Positions 44,726-55,804 of a stretch of 64,000 bases of DNA are shown piece after piece; positions within the stretch are counted from its first letter, which is position 1, and each line of letters opens with the position of its first letter. The stretch is taken from the NCBI GenBank assembly GCA_026826555.1, contig JAKSZT010053764.1, forward strand, positions 15,558,413 to 15,622,412, written 5' to 3'. Below the pieces are notes generated by a model. It saw only the letters and a list, made by a program, of their open reading frames with translations. It was not told the DNA's origin and made no database searches. The stretch is from Tolypeutes matacus (Eukaryota; Chordata; Mammalia; Cingulata; Chlamyphoridae). The position numbers and the translations under genes were made by a program.

Positions 44726-44914
44726 GGAAGCGGCTGTGGCTCAATCAGTGGGGCTCCTGTTTGCCATATGGGAGGCCCCCTGGTTCGGTTCCTGGGGCCT
44801 CCTGGTGGGGGCGGACTGCCCGCCGGCATGGTTGGCTGACCCAGCGAGCACAAGCAGCAGGGGGGGGATAAATGAATAAATAGATGAAATCTTTAAAAAA
44901 AAAAAAAAAAAAAA
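44726..44914 (+). mobile_element. Monomeric DAS-like SINE
   Basis: The head ggaagcggctgtggctc... has a B box near ggttcggttcc, a short body, an aaatcttt-type tail and a 25-A tract. The exact 14-bp duplication AAAAGCTTATTGAG flanks it (44712-44725 and 44915-44928). It is the same type as 17509-17685. Confidence 0.93.
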
Positions 44915-45669
44915 AAAAGCTTATTGAGCCTTTCTACTGCCCGCCTCCCTTAGGGGAAATTGGAATTTTGATCGTTTTCAACGCCAGATTAGTCTGTTGC
45001 CAGTCTCCACCCTCTCCCTGCCCAAGTTCCTCGCTATCAGGGCGGCTGGGTGCGTCAGGCTGCCCCGAGCAGATTCCTCTCTCCCCTCTTCCCCAGGGCA
45101 TACCTCTGGTATGCTCCCAGAAGTTCAAAGAGGGCCCGGGTAACTAAACCCAAAGAAAGGAAATCCCTTTCCACTCTTCACCAGAACCCTCTTCCTCCCA
45201 GAGAACGTTCCCTCCTACTCAGTGGCTGGTGGGAGTCAGGGGGTTTACGGAGACTTTTTGCCTTGTGTCCCTGGTTTCCAGCTACTGGGGTGAGAAACTC
45301 ATGGTTTCCCTTGGGCTCTTTATCTCGTTGTTCAGTTCCCTCCAGATCAATGCCCTGAAGCGTTCTGCTCTGAGGGTTCCCAAAACAGCTCACTTGGGTA
45401 GAATTTTGTCCCTTTTCAGCCGTTTTTTTTTTTGCGAGAGAGCTGGGGAGTGCCCACCTAAGCTGACACCATCTTGCAGGAACTCGCCACCCTGGCTTTT
45501 AGTGTCTTTTCTTTCTGCCTTTTTTTGCTTTGTTTCATAGTTATTTTGTCCAGTAGAGGCATTTGTCAGAGGCTCTGTGTATGTGCGTGTGTGTGCATCC
45601 ATGTGTGCATGCGAGTGCATTCCCATGCTCATGTGTTAGATCAGCAAAGAAAAACTTCAATGTTTATTT

Positions 45670-45910
45670 CTAGTGGAGATAAACTTTGCAGAGTACTTAC
45701 TATGACCCAGATATATTTTTAAGCACTTCACATACATTAATCTTTGATTCTTATAATAATCCTATGAGGTAGGTACTATTATTCCTATTTTCACAGATGA
45801 GGAAACTGAGGCGGAGAAAAGTTAAGTAATGACCCAAATTCCCAGAGCTAATAAGTGGCAGAGCTGGAATTTAAAACTATGTTTCTAACACTCAAGTCCA
45901 TCCTGTTTAT
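45670..45910 (-). mobile_element. MIR SINE
   Basis: The plus strand reads the reverse MIR: cctatgaggtaggtactatt, then cagatgaggaaactgagg and taagtggcagagctgg. Confidence 0.9.
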
Positions 45911-46019
45911 TCTACCAAGGCTTGCTTCCTGGAACATCCCCATTAGGCCTTTTGGCTCTTAAAATATGGCATACATAATTCTCATAACATCTTTGTGTGT
46001 GTATGTGTGAAAATACATC

Positions 46020-47110
46020 CTTCTGGACTTTTAAAAAAATTTAAATCGAGTTATAACGTCCAGAAAGTGCCCAAATCTTGAGTGTATAAGGCAAGAACTT
46101 GAATGTATGTACACATCCATATAACCATTACACAGATCAAGATATAGAGCCTCAAACACTCCAGAAGACTATCTCATGTCCCTTTCCAATCATAACCTGA
46201 TTACCCTGCTCCCCATCAGGTAATTGTTAATCTAACCACTATCAACATGGGTAAATTTTGTCCAATGGTGAGCATCCTGTATGCGAAATCATACAGTAAG
46301 CGCTCTTTCTGTCTGGCATCTTTTGTTTAAAAGTATGTTTGTGAGATTCACTTATGTTATATGTTACAGTGTTTTTTTTTTTTTTTTTTTTTTTTGTAGG
46401 CACCAGGGATTGAACCTGGGACCTTGTAGATGCAAAGCAGGTTCTCAACCACTGAGCTACACCAACTCCACTGTTTTTGTTTTTTTTTCATTGCCGTGTA
46501 TAATATCTTTTAAAACTTAACATTCCCTTCTATCTACCAAAGTACTACATTTTTAAAGTAGAGAATTTGGAAAATATGGAAAAGCACAGGAAGAAGAATA
46601 ATATCACTGGTAACTGCACTGCCCAGAAATAATTATTGTTAAAGCTTTTGATTATATCCTGTCAGTCTTTTTTCCCCATGCATATATGCTTACTAGATTT
46701 AGATTGTTTATATGTTTTTGTTTATAAACTGTTTTTTCTCTCAGTTTACCATGAACATTTTCCATGTTATTAAATGTACATTATTTTACAATGATTTAAA
46801 GATATTTTAAAAACCATTTTTATTTAAAAATCTGTGTGTGTGATATGTAAAACATTGACAAGACACAAGAAAATTCAAAAGGTACAAAAGGAAATGCAAT
46901 GAAAAGTTTCTCTCCTCTCCCTACCCTAGCAACACCTCCTCCCCACCAGCATCCAATGTTACTAGTTTCCAGTGTATTCTTCCAGACTTATTCCATACAT
47001 ATATAAACAAATATGCGTTTATGTTATTTTTTCCTCTTCCTTATGCACATATTTTAGCATACCATACCCTATTTTGCTTTTTGGTTTTTTACTTAATAAG
47101 GTTTCTTGCA
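46020..47110 (-). mobile_element. Old LINE-1 3'UTR-type fragments
   Basis: The phrases attacacagatcaagatatagag, ataattattgttaaagc and ttctgtctggcatctttt are typical of reversed old L1 3'UTR. They are strongly diverged, with a SINE at 46377-46468. Family and borders are uncertain. Confidence 0.45.
46377..46468 (-). mobile_element. Monomeric tRNA-derived SINE
   Basis: The minus-strand head (plus gggattgaacctgggacc...cactgagctacacc) has a plus-strand T tail. The flanks are similar (cagtgttttt and cactgttttt). Confidence 0.8.
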
Positions 47111-47184
47111 GTTTGTCCTATGTCAGTATTTAAAGTGCTTCCTCATTCTTTACATGTGTGATAAAATGTTTACCTTACTCATAT

Positions 47185-47275
47185 TAAGTGAAACGCAAAT
47201 TACAGCTACACTGAGAGACCATTTTTTTTCATCTGATTGGCAAAAGTTTTAACATTTTATGTTGCCAAGGATGTA
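47185..47275 (+). mobile_element. Old L1 ORF2 fragment, first part
   Basis: The plus strand block gtgaaacgcaaattacagctacactgagagacc matches L1 ORF2 (nucleotides before the 3' end). It probably continues at 48095 after an insertion. Confidence 0.55.
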
Positions 47276-47289
47276 AGGAAATGAATAGT

Positions 47290-47930
47290 TTTGGAATTTC
47301 CAAGACCATCCTCACTTCTGATACTAGCTTCAAAGTTCTTGGGTCCCTAAGACCACCCTCAGGTTTCATAATTTGCTAGAAGGATTCAAAGAACTCACAG
47401 AATGTTGTTACACTCACAGTTATAGTTTATTAAAATGATAAGCTATATTATTTAGTAATCTGTGTCACAGATTAAAATCAGCCAAGGGAAGGGGTGAATG
47501 GGGCAGAGTCCTGTAGAGCTTCACACGTTGTGCTACCAGTTGTCCTCTCCCAGTGCAGTTGTGGAGAGTGCTAACTTCTAATAATTTTGTGTGATAATAC
47601 ACATGGAGTATTGCCAACCAGGGATGCTCACTTGTGCTTTGATATCCAGAGTTTTTATTGGGGCTTGGTTATATAGACATGGTTGACTACCTTCATGGCT
47701 AACTTTCGTTTCCAGCCCCTCCGGAGGTCGAGCTGATACTATGTGCCCAAAACTCCCACCATTAATCACACTGTTAGACTATCCAGTATGGTCCAAGGCC
47801 CCCACGTAAACAAAGACACTTTTACCAGGCAGGACATTCCAAGGGCTTAGAGATCACTTCTCAGGAGCTGAGGATAAAGGCTGAACCTTCTTTGGGTAAG
47901 ATTATGTCTTTACTACATGGGAAATAATAA
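47290..47930 (-). repeat. Old LTR remnant
   Basis: It has AATAAA on minus (plus tttatt near 47428) and LTR-like blocks such as ggtttcataatttgctag and gacattccaagggctta that occur in old mammalian LTRs. Ends and family are uncertain. Confidence 0.5.
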
Positions 47931-47934
47931 CGAT

Positions 47935-48090
47935 AATGATGATAATAATAACAATAATAATAATAGCCAAGCACTATTCCAAACAGTTAACCTGTAAAAC
48001 CTGTTTAATTATTATAGGAACCCTATGAAGTAGGCTCTATTTTTATGCCACTTTACAGAGGAGGAGACTAAGGAACAGAGAGTTTAAGTA
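47935..48090 (-). mobile_element. MIR SINE fragment
   Basis: The reverse MIR core ccctatgaagtaggctctattttta then ctttacagaggaggagac is present. Confidence 0.75.
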
Positions 48091-48094
48091 AGTT

Positions 48095-48400
48095 ACCCCA
48101 GATACTGTTACACAGTGCTGGGGGAGAGTAAACTGCTACAATCTCAATGGAGAGAAATTAACAATAGTTTTCAAAATTATGCATTTATCCTTTGACCAGC
48201 AAATATACTTCTAGGGATTTACCTTATGATACACTCTCACATATGAGAAATTAAGCATGTACAGGTTTATTTAGTGCAGCAATGCTTATAATAGCAAAAA
48301 TTAGAAGCAATTTCTTCAGTAGGACGTTGGTTAAATAAACTATAAGTATATCCATACAATGTTTTACAATATAGCAGTGAAACATGGTTTTCAATGGCAG
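48095..48400 (+). mobile_element. Old L1 ORF2 fragment, second part
   Basis: The plus strand reads the end of L1 ORF2 in degenerate form: gctgggggagagtaaactg..., ccagcaaatatacttc, gcaatgcttataatagc and tatccatacaatg. It has many stops. Confidence 0.7.
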
Positions 48401-48424
48401 CATGGTCAGGATCCTAGCTGGAAA

Positions 48425-48920
48425 GTGATGATTTACTTAAAATTGATAATTGAAGAGAGTTTACAAAAAGTTAAGGGTCTAGCATTTACTATCCCTAGGC
48501 CTGAATCAGTGCAGGAGGGAATGGTTATAGAAGCCCTTGAAAGCTGTGGCCACTGGTAAAGGAACATAACTGCTGCCAAACTGAAGTTCGGCAAAGAGGG
48601 AGCAAAAGGAATATATACCTCTTTTTACCCACTCTCTGATCAGATCATCATCTCTTGCTGATGCTTCCCATCTGCCAAACCCAACCTGAAGCCAGAGGGT
48701 AAAGGAAACTGTATGATGTAGCCTATAAAGATCAATCTTCTAGGGCATGGAGTAGGATGGAAAAGTGAAGAAGGTGGAGAAAGGTGGAGACTGAAGCTGC
48801 AGAGGCAAATAGAATATCCAACTCAATGATAGTTCATTGTATAAATATCTAATTATATTATCTATCTTCTATTTTTGGGCATTTATGTTGTTTTCCATTC
48901 AATTTAAATCTTTGCATACC
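48425..48920. other. No recognised feature
   Basis: A 66-codon plus-strand frame (48359-48559) is without domain signal, and nothing else was recognised. Confidence 0.5.
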
Positions 48921-48942
48921 TATTTCCATTAGATACATTTTT

Positions 48943-49027
48943 TTTTAAGGAGGTACTGGGGATTGAACCCAAGACCTTGTACATGGGAAGCAGGCACTCA
49001 AACCACTGAGCAGTACACCCACTCTCC
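48943..49027 (-). mobile_element. Monomeric tRNA-derived SINE
   Basis: The minus-strand head (plus gggattgaacccaagacc...) is short and old. The duplication TAGATACATTTTT flanks it (48930-48942 and 49028-49040). Confidence 0.85.
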
Positions 49028-49079
49028 TAGATACATTTTTAGAAGTAGAATGCCTGAGTTCCAATTTTAAGGGTTTTTA

Positions 49080-49870
49080 AAAAAATAATAAACTGTATGC
49101 TTAGAGATGTTTTAGATTTACAGAAAAATTACATAAAAAATATAGGGAATTTCCATATAACCGTGCCCCCCCCCATCTCCCCACACCCAGTTTCCCCTAT
49201 TATTAACATCTTACATTAGTGTGGTATATCTGTTACAATTGATGAACCAATATTGAAGCATTGCTACTAACCAAAGTCTATAGTTTATATGATGGTTAGG
49301 CTAATGTGTCATCTTGGCCAGGTAATTGTGTCCAGGTGTTAGGTCCAGCAAGCACTGGGCTAATTGTAATACAAGAGCATTATGGACTTTGATCACAAGT
49401 GAGTTTACTGCGTGGATGGCTGATTACATCTGCATCAATCAGGGAGATTGCATCATCAGTGGGTGATGCTTTTATCCAATCAGTTGAATGCCTTAAAAGG
49501 GGAAGTGATTTCAACATTCAGAGAGGATTTCCCAGCTCGTCGTTGGACAGCCATCTTCTTCCAGAAACTCATCAAGAACCTTTCATCGGACTTGCATCGG
49601 AGCCCCTGGTTTGCAGCCTGCCTGCGGAACCTGGACTTGTGCATCCCCACGATTGCGTGAGAGACTCTTTTAAAATCTCATATTATTGACAGATATCTCC
49701 TGTTGATTCTGTTTCCCGAGAGAACCCTGACTAATACAGTTTACAGTATTGTTTACAGTTTGTGCTGTACATTTTTATAGGCTTTGACAAATGTATAATG
49801 TCAGGTGTCCATTATTGCAGTATCATACCGAACAATTTTAAGGTTTTTGATAGGTACTGTCAAACTTCCA
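49080..49870 (-). mobile_element. L1 3' end, split by an LTR
   Basis: The reverse of the common L1 3'UTR runs 49080-49289 and resumes at 49739-49870 (gtttgtgctgtac). Confidence 0.65.
49290..49738 (+). repeat. Solo ERVL LTR, MLT2-like
   Basis: It starts TGATGGTTAGGCTAATGTGTC and ends GAGAACCCTGACTAATACA; both ends and the middle block tccaatcagttgaatgcctt match my memory of the MLT2 group. Flanking gtttata/gtttaca may be the target duplication. Its end resembles the minus-strand end of LTRs A-D. Confidence 0.75.
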
Positions 49871-49874
49871 TATA

Positions 49875-51230
49875 TATATAAAATATGTGTATAAATAATT
49901 TAATCTCACCCAACAGTGTGTGAAAGAGCTGGTTTTCTTGTGTCTTCATTAACACTAGATATTATCATTAGCTTTTCGAGATTGATAGGAAAAAAATTAC
50001 ATCTTGCTTTTTAATTTTCTATTTCTTTGATTAGTATTTGAACTTAAAAAGATCTTCCTTGGCCATCTGTGACTTTGTTGTTTTGTTAACACATCTCCCT
50101 GTTTTAGTACCAAACCCCTGCTCTCATTTATGCCTGGTACTCTCAAACCCACAGATTTTCTGTTATACCCTTTCCAGAGAATAAACCTTCAGTATTTTGT
50201 GATGATATTTGCCATGATTGCTTGACTAGGATGGGGGGAGAGTTGTAGGGGAGTCTAACTCCTTAACCACATTTTTAACAGATCTTCATGTTTTTGGTCC
50301 CACCTTCACCCACCCTTTCCTCTATTTCTAGAGATACCTGGCTTTGCCAATTCCCGAACCTTTTTGGCAATTATGCAGTGTAATTTGCTTTGATGTTTGC
50401 TTTTCCCTCTGCCAGCTTATAATTCAGATTTCTCAGGTCTGCCAAGTAAGTTACTACTCTTCCATTTGCTTTCCCTCTTCCTCAATTTTGGTGGTTGTTG
50501 TCTCTTCTTCTGTTCTCTTTGTTTTTGTGCATTATCCCTTAAAAGAATATAATTCTTTCTACTGTCATTTTAGTGAGGAAGTGGAACTAAATTCTTGTGT
50601 GTAACCCTCCATCTTTAACAGGAAGTCCTGAGTTGAATTTGTATCTGCCTAGGTAATCCCTGGGTTATGGCTTTTTCCTTCCCTCCCACAATATTGGCTT
50701 CATTTGTAGCCTGAATGTTTGCCTCAGTTTCCCTACCAAGTATGCTTAGTACCTGATAACTTTTGGTGGAAACTGCTTCCTTTGATCCCTCTCTCCTTAG
50801 TTACTTTCTGAAGTCTAAATAGACAAATGCAGCCTGGGCTCATGATATAACTATATACATGGTTTTGAGTATACCTGCCACTGGGGCTTTTCTCAGTTCT
50901 GTTCTCTACCTCTGGATTGGGCTACTCTGATATGGATGCTTTCCCAACCCATAGCCAAGATTTGCTGTGCCCTTTGGACACTTTATTAGACTGTTCAGCT
51001 ACTCCCACAGGACTATGATTCATACCTTGGATTAGTCAAATTCTCATTCTAAAAAATCATTTTTCTGCTAACAAGAATGGAGTCAGAGTGGCTGTCAGGT
51101 TAGCTACCAAATGGCACTAATATCACATAATGGTATTGGAGACTCTCTAACTAAATAAGTCCTCCAGAGCATCTAATGATAAAGGTCATAGTGGGCAAGT
51201 ACCACCCAGGTATTTAGAGCTCCCAGTTAG
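49875..51230. other. Apparently single-copy sequence
   Basis: No long ORF, RNA gene or recognised repeat is seen over about 1.3 kb. The 86-codon frame at 50344-50604 has no domain signal. Confidence 0.5.
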
Positions 51231-51234
51231 ATGT

Positions 51235-51788
51235 TGGCTTTTATAAAGGGTATGTATTTGGGGTAAAAGCTTACAGCTACAAGGTCCTAAGGAGTCCCAC
51301 TCAAGGTACCATAAGAGGTACTTTCTCACCCAAAATCTGTTACCATGTGTTGAAGCAAGATGGTGGGTGATATCGGCAAGGATTCAGCCTTCCTCTTTCC
51401 CCTTAAAGCTCTGTGATCTCAGCTGTAGGCTGGCATAGGGCTCAGCTGCTCTGTTCACTTCAGCAGCAACTATCAGGTGAATGGCTTATCTGTCCCTGGG
51501 GTTCCAGGATCAAAACTGACAACATTCTCTCTTCTTCTTCTGTATCTTCTGTACATCTTCTTGAGTGACTGTCCATTTATATAGCCCACCAAGGGGGCAG
51601 GGACTCAATCCTGAGCCATGCCCTACTGATGTGGCCAAATCAAAGCCCTAATCTTGATATAATCAAGTAAATGTAAAACCTTTGAATTTATTACAATCAA
51701 AGGGTTTCATGCCCAGAGGAACAGACCAGTTGACAAACATAATCAATATCTTTTTTTGGAATTCTTAAATAATATCAAACTGCTACAA
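51235..51788 (-). repeat. Older relative of LTRs A-D
   Basis: It shares ordered blocks with LTRs A-D: ttataaagggta at the left, catgtgttgaagcaaga, ccatttatatagcccacc (TATA box on minus) and ttggaattcttaaataatatcaaactg at the right. It is clearly diverged and lacks the TGTATTAG end. It is a likely ancestral or sister subfamily. Confidence 0.7.
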
Positions 51789-51789
51789 C

Positions 51790-53000
51790 TACCAAAGATT
51801 TTCAGACATTTGATGAAAGCTGTAACACAAAGGAAAGATACTAAAACATATAAACAGGAAAAATAACTTGGAAAAAACAGATACAATGTAGGGAGAAGAA
51901 AAACATTTTAAAAATTACCATTAATATTCTCAGAGTGATAAGAACATATTTCAATATTGAAACAATGATTGAGCACTATAAAAAGAATAGTTAGGGAATA
52001 AAAAAGAACTCATGGAACCTAAAAATATGATCACAAAAATGACAAACTAGTTAGAAGGGTTAATCAATAAAGTTGAAGACATCTCAGGATATAGAGCAAA
52101 AAATTAAGGACATGCAATATAGGAGAGAAAAGAAAAGAACATTGGAATGTTATTCCAGGAGGTCTAACACCTGAATAGTAGAGTTTCTAAAAGAGAGAAC
52201 TGAGAAAATGAAAGGAAGGAATTTGTCAATGAAATAATTCTAGAAAATTCCCTAGAACTAAAGAATCCATTTCAAAACAATTTAATAAGGCACATCGTTT
52301 TGGAATTTCAGAACCCAGAGGACATAGAGAAGGTTCTACAAATTCCTAGAGAATGAGGAAAAAAAGGTCAAATACAACAAGCTAGAAATAAGAATGGCTT
52401 CAGATTTTTCAAAAGCAATACTGGAATCTAAAAGGTAATAGAGGGAAGTGGATGTGGCTCAAGCGATTGGGCTTCCATCTACCATATGGGAGGACCTGGG
52501 TTTGATCCCCGGGGCCTCCTGGTAAAGGTGTGCCAGGCCCGTCACAGTGAGCCAGGCAGCAAGGTGATGATGCAAGGAAAAGAGAGGCACAGGGGAGAGT
52601 CAAGGTGAGACACAACAGAAACCAGGAAGTGAGGTGGCGCAAGCGATAGGGTACCTCTCTCCCACGTCGGAGGTCCCCAGGATCAAATTCCCATGAAACC
52701 TAGAGGAGAAAAAACAAGAAGACAAAAAGAAACAGATACAGAAGATCACACAGTGAATGGAAGCAGACAGCAAAAACAGCAGGGTGGGGGGATGGGGAAA
52801 TAACAATAATAAACTTGTTTAAATAAATAAATAAAAGGCAATAGAGCAATGCCTTCACAATTTAACCTAGAATTCTACAAACAGCCAGATTATCAGTCAA
52901 ATGTGAAAGATTTCATATTTTACCTACCATGCACCCTTTCCCGGGAGCTACTGGAAGAAATACTCTGCCAGGAGCAGCAGATGTCAGAATAGGAGATAGA
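51790..53000 (+). mobile_element. Old LINE fragment, HAL1/L1-like
   Basis: The blocks aacctagaattctacaaacagcc and catgcaccctttcccgggagctactgg are shared with the HAL1/L1 ORF1 region in mammals, on plus. A SINE (52444-52832) splits it. No ORF survives. Confidence 0.5.
52444..52832 (+). mobile_element. Dimeric DAS-like SINE
   Basis: The first tRNA-like head is at 52444-52525 and the second unit (ggtggcgcaagcgat ... ggatcaaattcc) near 52630-52700. The tail ends in aaataaataaat. The 14-bp duplication AAAAGGTAATAGAG / AAAAGGCAATAGAG has one mismatch. Confidence 0.9.
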
Positions 53001-53004
53001 CCAC

Positions 53005-53855
53005 CCCAAAATAGGAAGCATATTCCTTTGCTCCAAGAGCCATATGGGATATAGGGTCTGACTGGGCATTTATTGATATTTGATTCATATATGGCTCATT
53101 TCATACCCACTTCTTAAGAAAGAAATGGCCTCCGATATCAAGGATATTACAAGGGATGTACTTAGGGTTTTATTATCACTTTCCATTTGAACCAAAGATA
53201 TCAAGACCTTAGTCTTTAAAATTGTGTGTGTCCTTTCTGTCTAGGCAGTTCCCCTACCCAGACTCAGCTTCCTCAAAATACTGTGATAGCAATTATGAGA
53301 ACATGCAAACATTCAGACAACAATCAGTATCTGCTTTGATGTCTCTAGGCAATAGAATCTCTATGGAGAAACTCAGAGAAATACTACTATAGGCTTGTTC
53401 TGGCATCCTGTTGGGTTTAGGGGTGGGCCTTTGATCTTTTTCTGCCTGCCTCTTCTGGAATTGACTTGCTCATTTCCTTATATCAGGGACTTCAAATTAA
53501 TATAGGCAATTTTTCAGTCTCTATGCTTGCAATCACTTTATTTAGTGCAGAATCTCATAGAGATTTGTGGTCCTTTCTGTAAAAAATACCCTCATTTTTT
53601 TTCTCTCTCTGCCTCTTAGTCTTTCCCCCCACCCCCTCTGCTACGCATTGCTCTGAACTGTCCTATACAGGAAGGAGGTATGTTAGGGCCCCCACCTTTT
53701 TTGACAAGAAAGAGAACCACTGCCTGTGTTAAAAAGCCTGTTTACTGAATAGAAGCCACTACCTTTTTATTTCCTGAGTGCTTCACTAAAAATCCTGGCT
53801 GCAGCCACCCATACATTTACTGATTAACTATTTCATGTCAACTAGGTATAGAACA
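53005..53855. other. No recognised feature
   Basis: No gene or repeat was recognised. Confidence 0.5.
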
Positions 53856-53859
53856 GTTC

Positions 53860-54005
53860 TTCTTAAACTTTAATACGCCTGTGGGAATTTGGTTAAAATG
53901 CAGATGATTCAGATTCTGGGACAAGGCTTGAGAATCTGCATTTCTAATGAGCTCCCAGGTGATGGTGTTGGTGATGCTGCTGGTATAGGGTCTACCCTTT
54001 AAGCA
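53860..54005 (+). mobile_element. MER5-like DNA transposon remnant
   Basis: ttcttaaactttaatacgcc...gagaatctgcatttctaa...cccaggtgatg follows MER5A (hAT-Charlie) order. It is non-autonomous and old. Confidence 0.75.
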
Positions 54006-54409
54006 GCAAGGATATAGTCCACAAACACTCAGAAGTATTTATTTGGAAATTGGGGAGAGAAGGAGGATTTGAGCTTTGTTTAAAAGTATCACACATGGTT
54101 ATGTGCAAAGAAATAATGACTGTTTAAGGTCTGTTCAACATAGCTCAATATGTTAAAAGTAGGATTTGCTCTCAAGTTGTGTGCTAGATATTGTAGCTCT
54201 TATACCCAGAAATTACTGGAGTTTCCATTGGCCTAATTCCTTGTTGGTATAAGGGATCTATTCTCCTACTGAGATGAGAATGAGAAAGGATCATATTTTG
54301 GAGGAGGTAAAGGGAGGAAAGGACAGAGATAGCATAGAGGATGTTAGGATGGACATGAATCACAATTATTTAACTAAGTGCACTCTCCACAAAAATATCT
54401 TTGAACATT

Positions 54410-54612
54410 AAACTACTATTTCTTAAACTTTAGAGTGCATAAGAATCACCTCAGTTACTTGGGGGAAATGCAGATTACTAGGCCCTACACCCAGATATTC
54501 TGATTCTTTTGGGCTGGGTGGGGGAGGGGAGCAAGAACTTGTATATTAAACAAATACTCCAGGTAAATCTGATGCAGTTGGTCCCTGGGCCATGTTTAGA
54601 GAAACACTATAT
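54410..54612 (+). mobile_element. MER5-like DNA transposon remnant
   Basis: cttaaactttagagtgcataagaatcacct and the end near gtttagagaaacac match the MER5 layout on plus. It is a second, separate copy. Confidence 0.7.
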
Positions 54613-54614
54613 TA

Positions 54615-55030
54615 TAAAGACTGGTGGTTTTCTCTGGAGAAAAACAAACAAAACAAAATATAAAAAATCAGATAAATATTTCCATCTATTTTGACTGGAG
54701 TCTTTTTAAGTTATTAAAAAAGAGAAACAAAGGCATTCCCTTGGACATTAGACAGTTCCCTCAGATTTCTGTAAATTAAGCAGGCAGCAGACCTGTACTA
54801 GCTCTCTGAAGAAGGGCTGATGGTTACAATTCATAGGAACTGGGATTTTAGAGCTTACAGGAATCTTAGAGACTTGCCATCTTTTTTGGCCAATTTTACT
54901 TTAGATTGTGTCTTAGCTGACACACATAGGCACATAGATACACACATTCAGATAACACACATGCATATATTTTATTGACACAACAAATTTCATGAAACAA
55001 TACCCTTATAACTTACGATGCACTCTGATA
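54615..55030. other. No recognised feature
   Basis: No gene or repeat was recognised. Confidence 0.5.
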
Positions 55031-55047
55031 TTTTCCTGTTACATTTA

Positions 55048-55435
55048 TTTATTTTTAAAGATTTATTTACCGCCCCCCTCACCTCCCGTTGTTTTGCCCT
55101 TGCTGTCTGCTCTCTGTGTGTTCTTCTGTGTCTGCTTGTCTTCTCTTTATGTGGCACCGGGAATCAATCTGGGGACCATTCGGAGTGGGAGAGAGGCGTT
55201 TAATCTCTTGCGCCACCTCAGCTCTCTGGTCTGCTGCGTCTCTTATTGTCTCTCCTCTGTGTCTCTTTTTATTGTGTCATCTTGCTGTGCCAGCTCTCCG
55301 CATGGGCCAGCTCCCCTGTGTGGGCCAGCTCTCCTGTGCAGGCCAGCTTACCTTTCACTAGGAGGCCCTGCGAATCGAACCTTGGACCTCCTATATAGTA
55401 TATGGGAGCCCAATTGCTTGAGCCACATCCATTTC
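55048..55435 (-). mobile_element. Dimeric DAS-like SINE with internal triplication
   Basis: Two tRNA-like parts are on minus with a CT-rich linker. The linker has a threefold ~20-bp unit (gggccagctc-cctgtg, about 55300-55350). The duplication CCTGTTACATTTA flanks it (55035-55047 and 55436-55448). Confidence 0.9.
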
Positions 55436-55489
55436 CCTGTTACATTTAAATAAAAATAATTTTGGTTATGACCTATTACATTGTGTATA

Positions 55490-55670
55490 ATTAATGCCAT
55501 TTGGAAAACACTGATCTAGTGCAGTCACTTCATTTTACAAATGACAGACAAGCTTGGAGAGGAAAAATGACCTTTCCAGAGTCACACAGCTGTGAATAAC
55601 AGTATTCAGAGCTAGAGCTCAGATCTTGGACTGTTTATCCAAAGACCTTTCCACTATAGGATATTAAGTT
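55490..55670 (-). mobile_element. MIR SINE
   Basis: The reverse MIR core cattttacaaatgacagac... then agagtcacacagctgtga is present. Confidence 0.8.
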
Positions 55671-55687
55671 TTTGCATTATTGCTCTT

Positions 55688-55788
55688 TTTTTTTTTTTTT
55701 TTTTTACCGGGAGGTACCGGGGAACGAACCCCAGTCTCTCCATATGGTAGACGGACGCCGAACCTCTTGAGCCACATCCGTTTCCCAT
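55688..55788 (-). mobile_element. Monomeric DAS-like SINE
   Basis: The minus-strand head has a T-rich plus-strand tail. The exact 14-bp duplication GCATTATTGCTCTT flanks it (55674-55687 and 55789-55802). Confidence 0.93.
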
Positions 55789-55804
55789 GCATTATTGCTC
55801 TTAA

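Larger units (their letters stand above)
36925..45490 (-). mobile_element. Near full-length L1 (copy 2), different subfamily
   Basis: On minus: 5' end near 45478 with a CAAGATGGTG start, 5'UTR 43283-45490, ORF1 42396-43282, ORF2 about 38493-42340, long 3'UTR 36925-38490. A solo LTR (37608-38153), a SINE in ORF2 (39711-39804) and SINEs in the 5'UTR have inserted into it. ORFs carry more lesions than copy 1, and 5'UTR and ORF1 differ clearly from copy 1, so this is another, probably older subfamily. No target duplication was identified. Confidence 0.8.
43283..45490 (-). promoter_or_regulatory. L1 copy 2 5'UTR with long purine tract
   Basis: About 2.2 kb lies upstream of ORF1. 43525-44080 is almost pure purine on plus (pyrimidine on the L1 sense strand), and the open hydrophobic frame there (43484-44071) is a compositional artefact. 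The outer part (44920-45480) is GC-richer and starts with CAAGATGGTG on minus. Confidence 0.65.
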
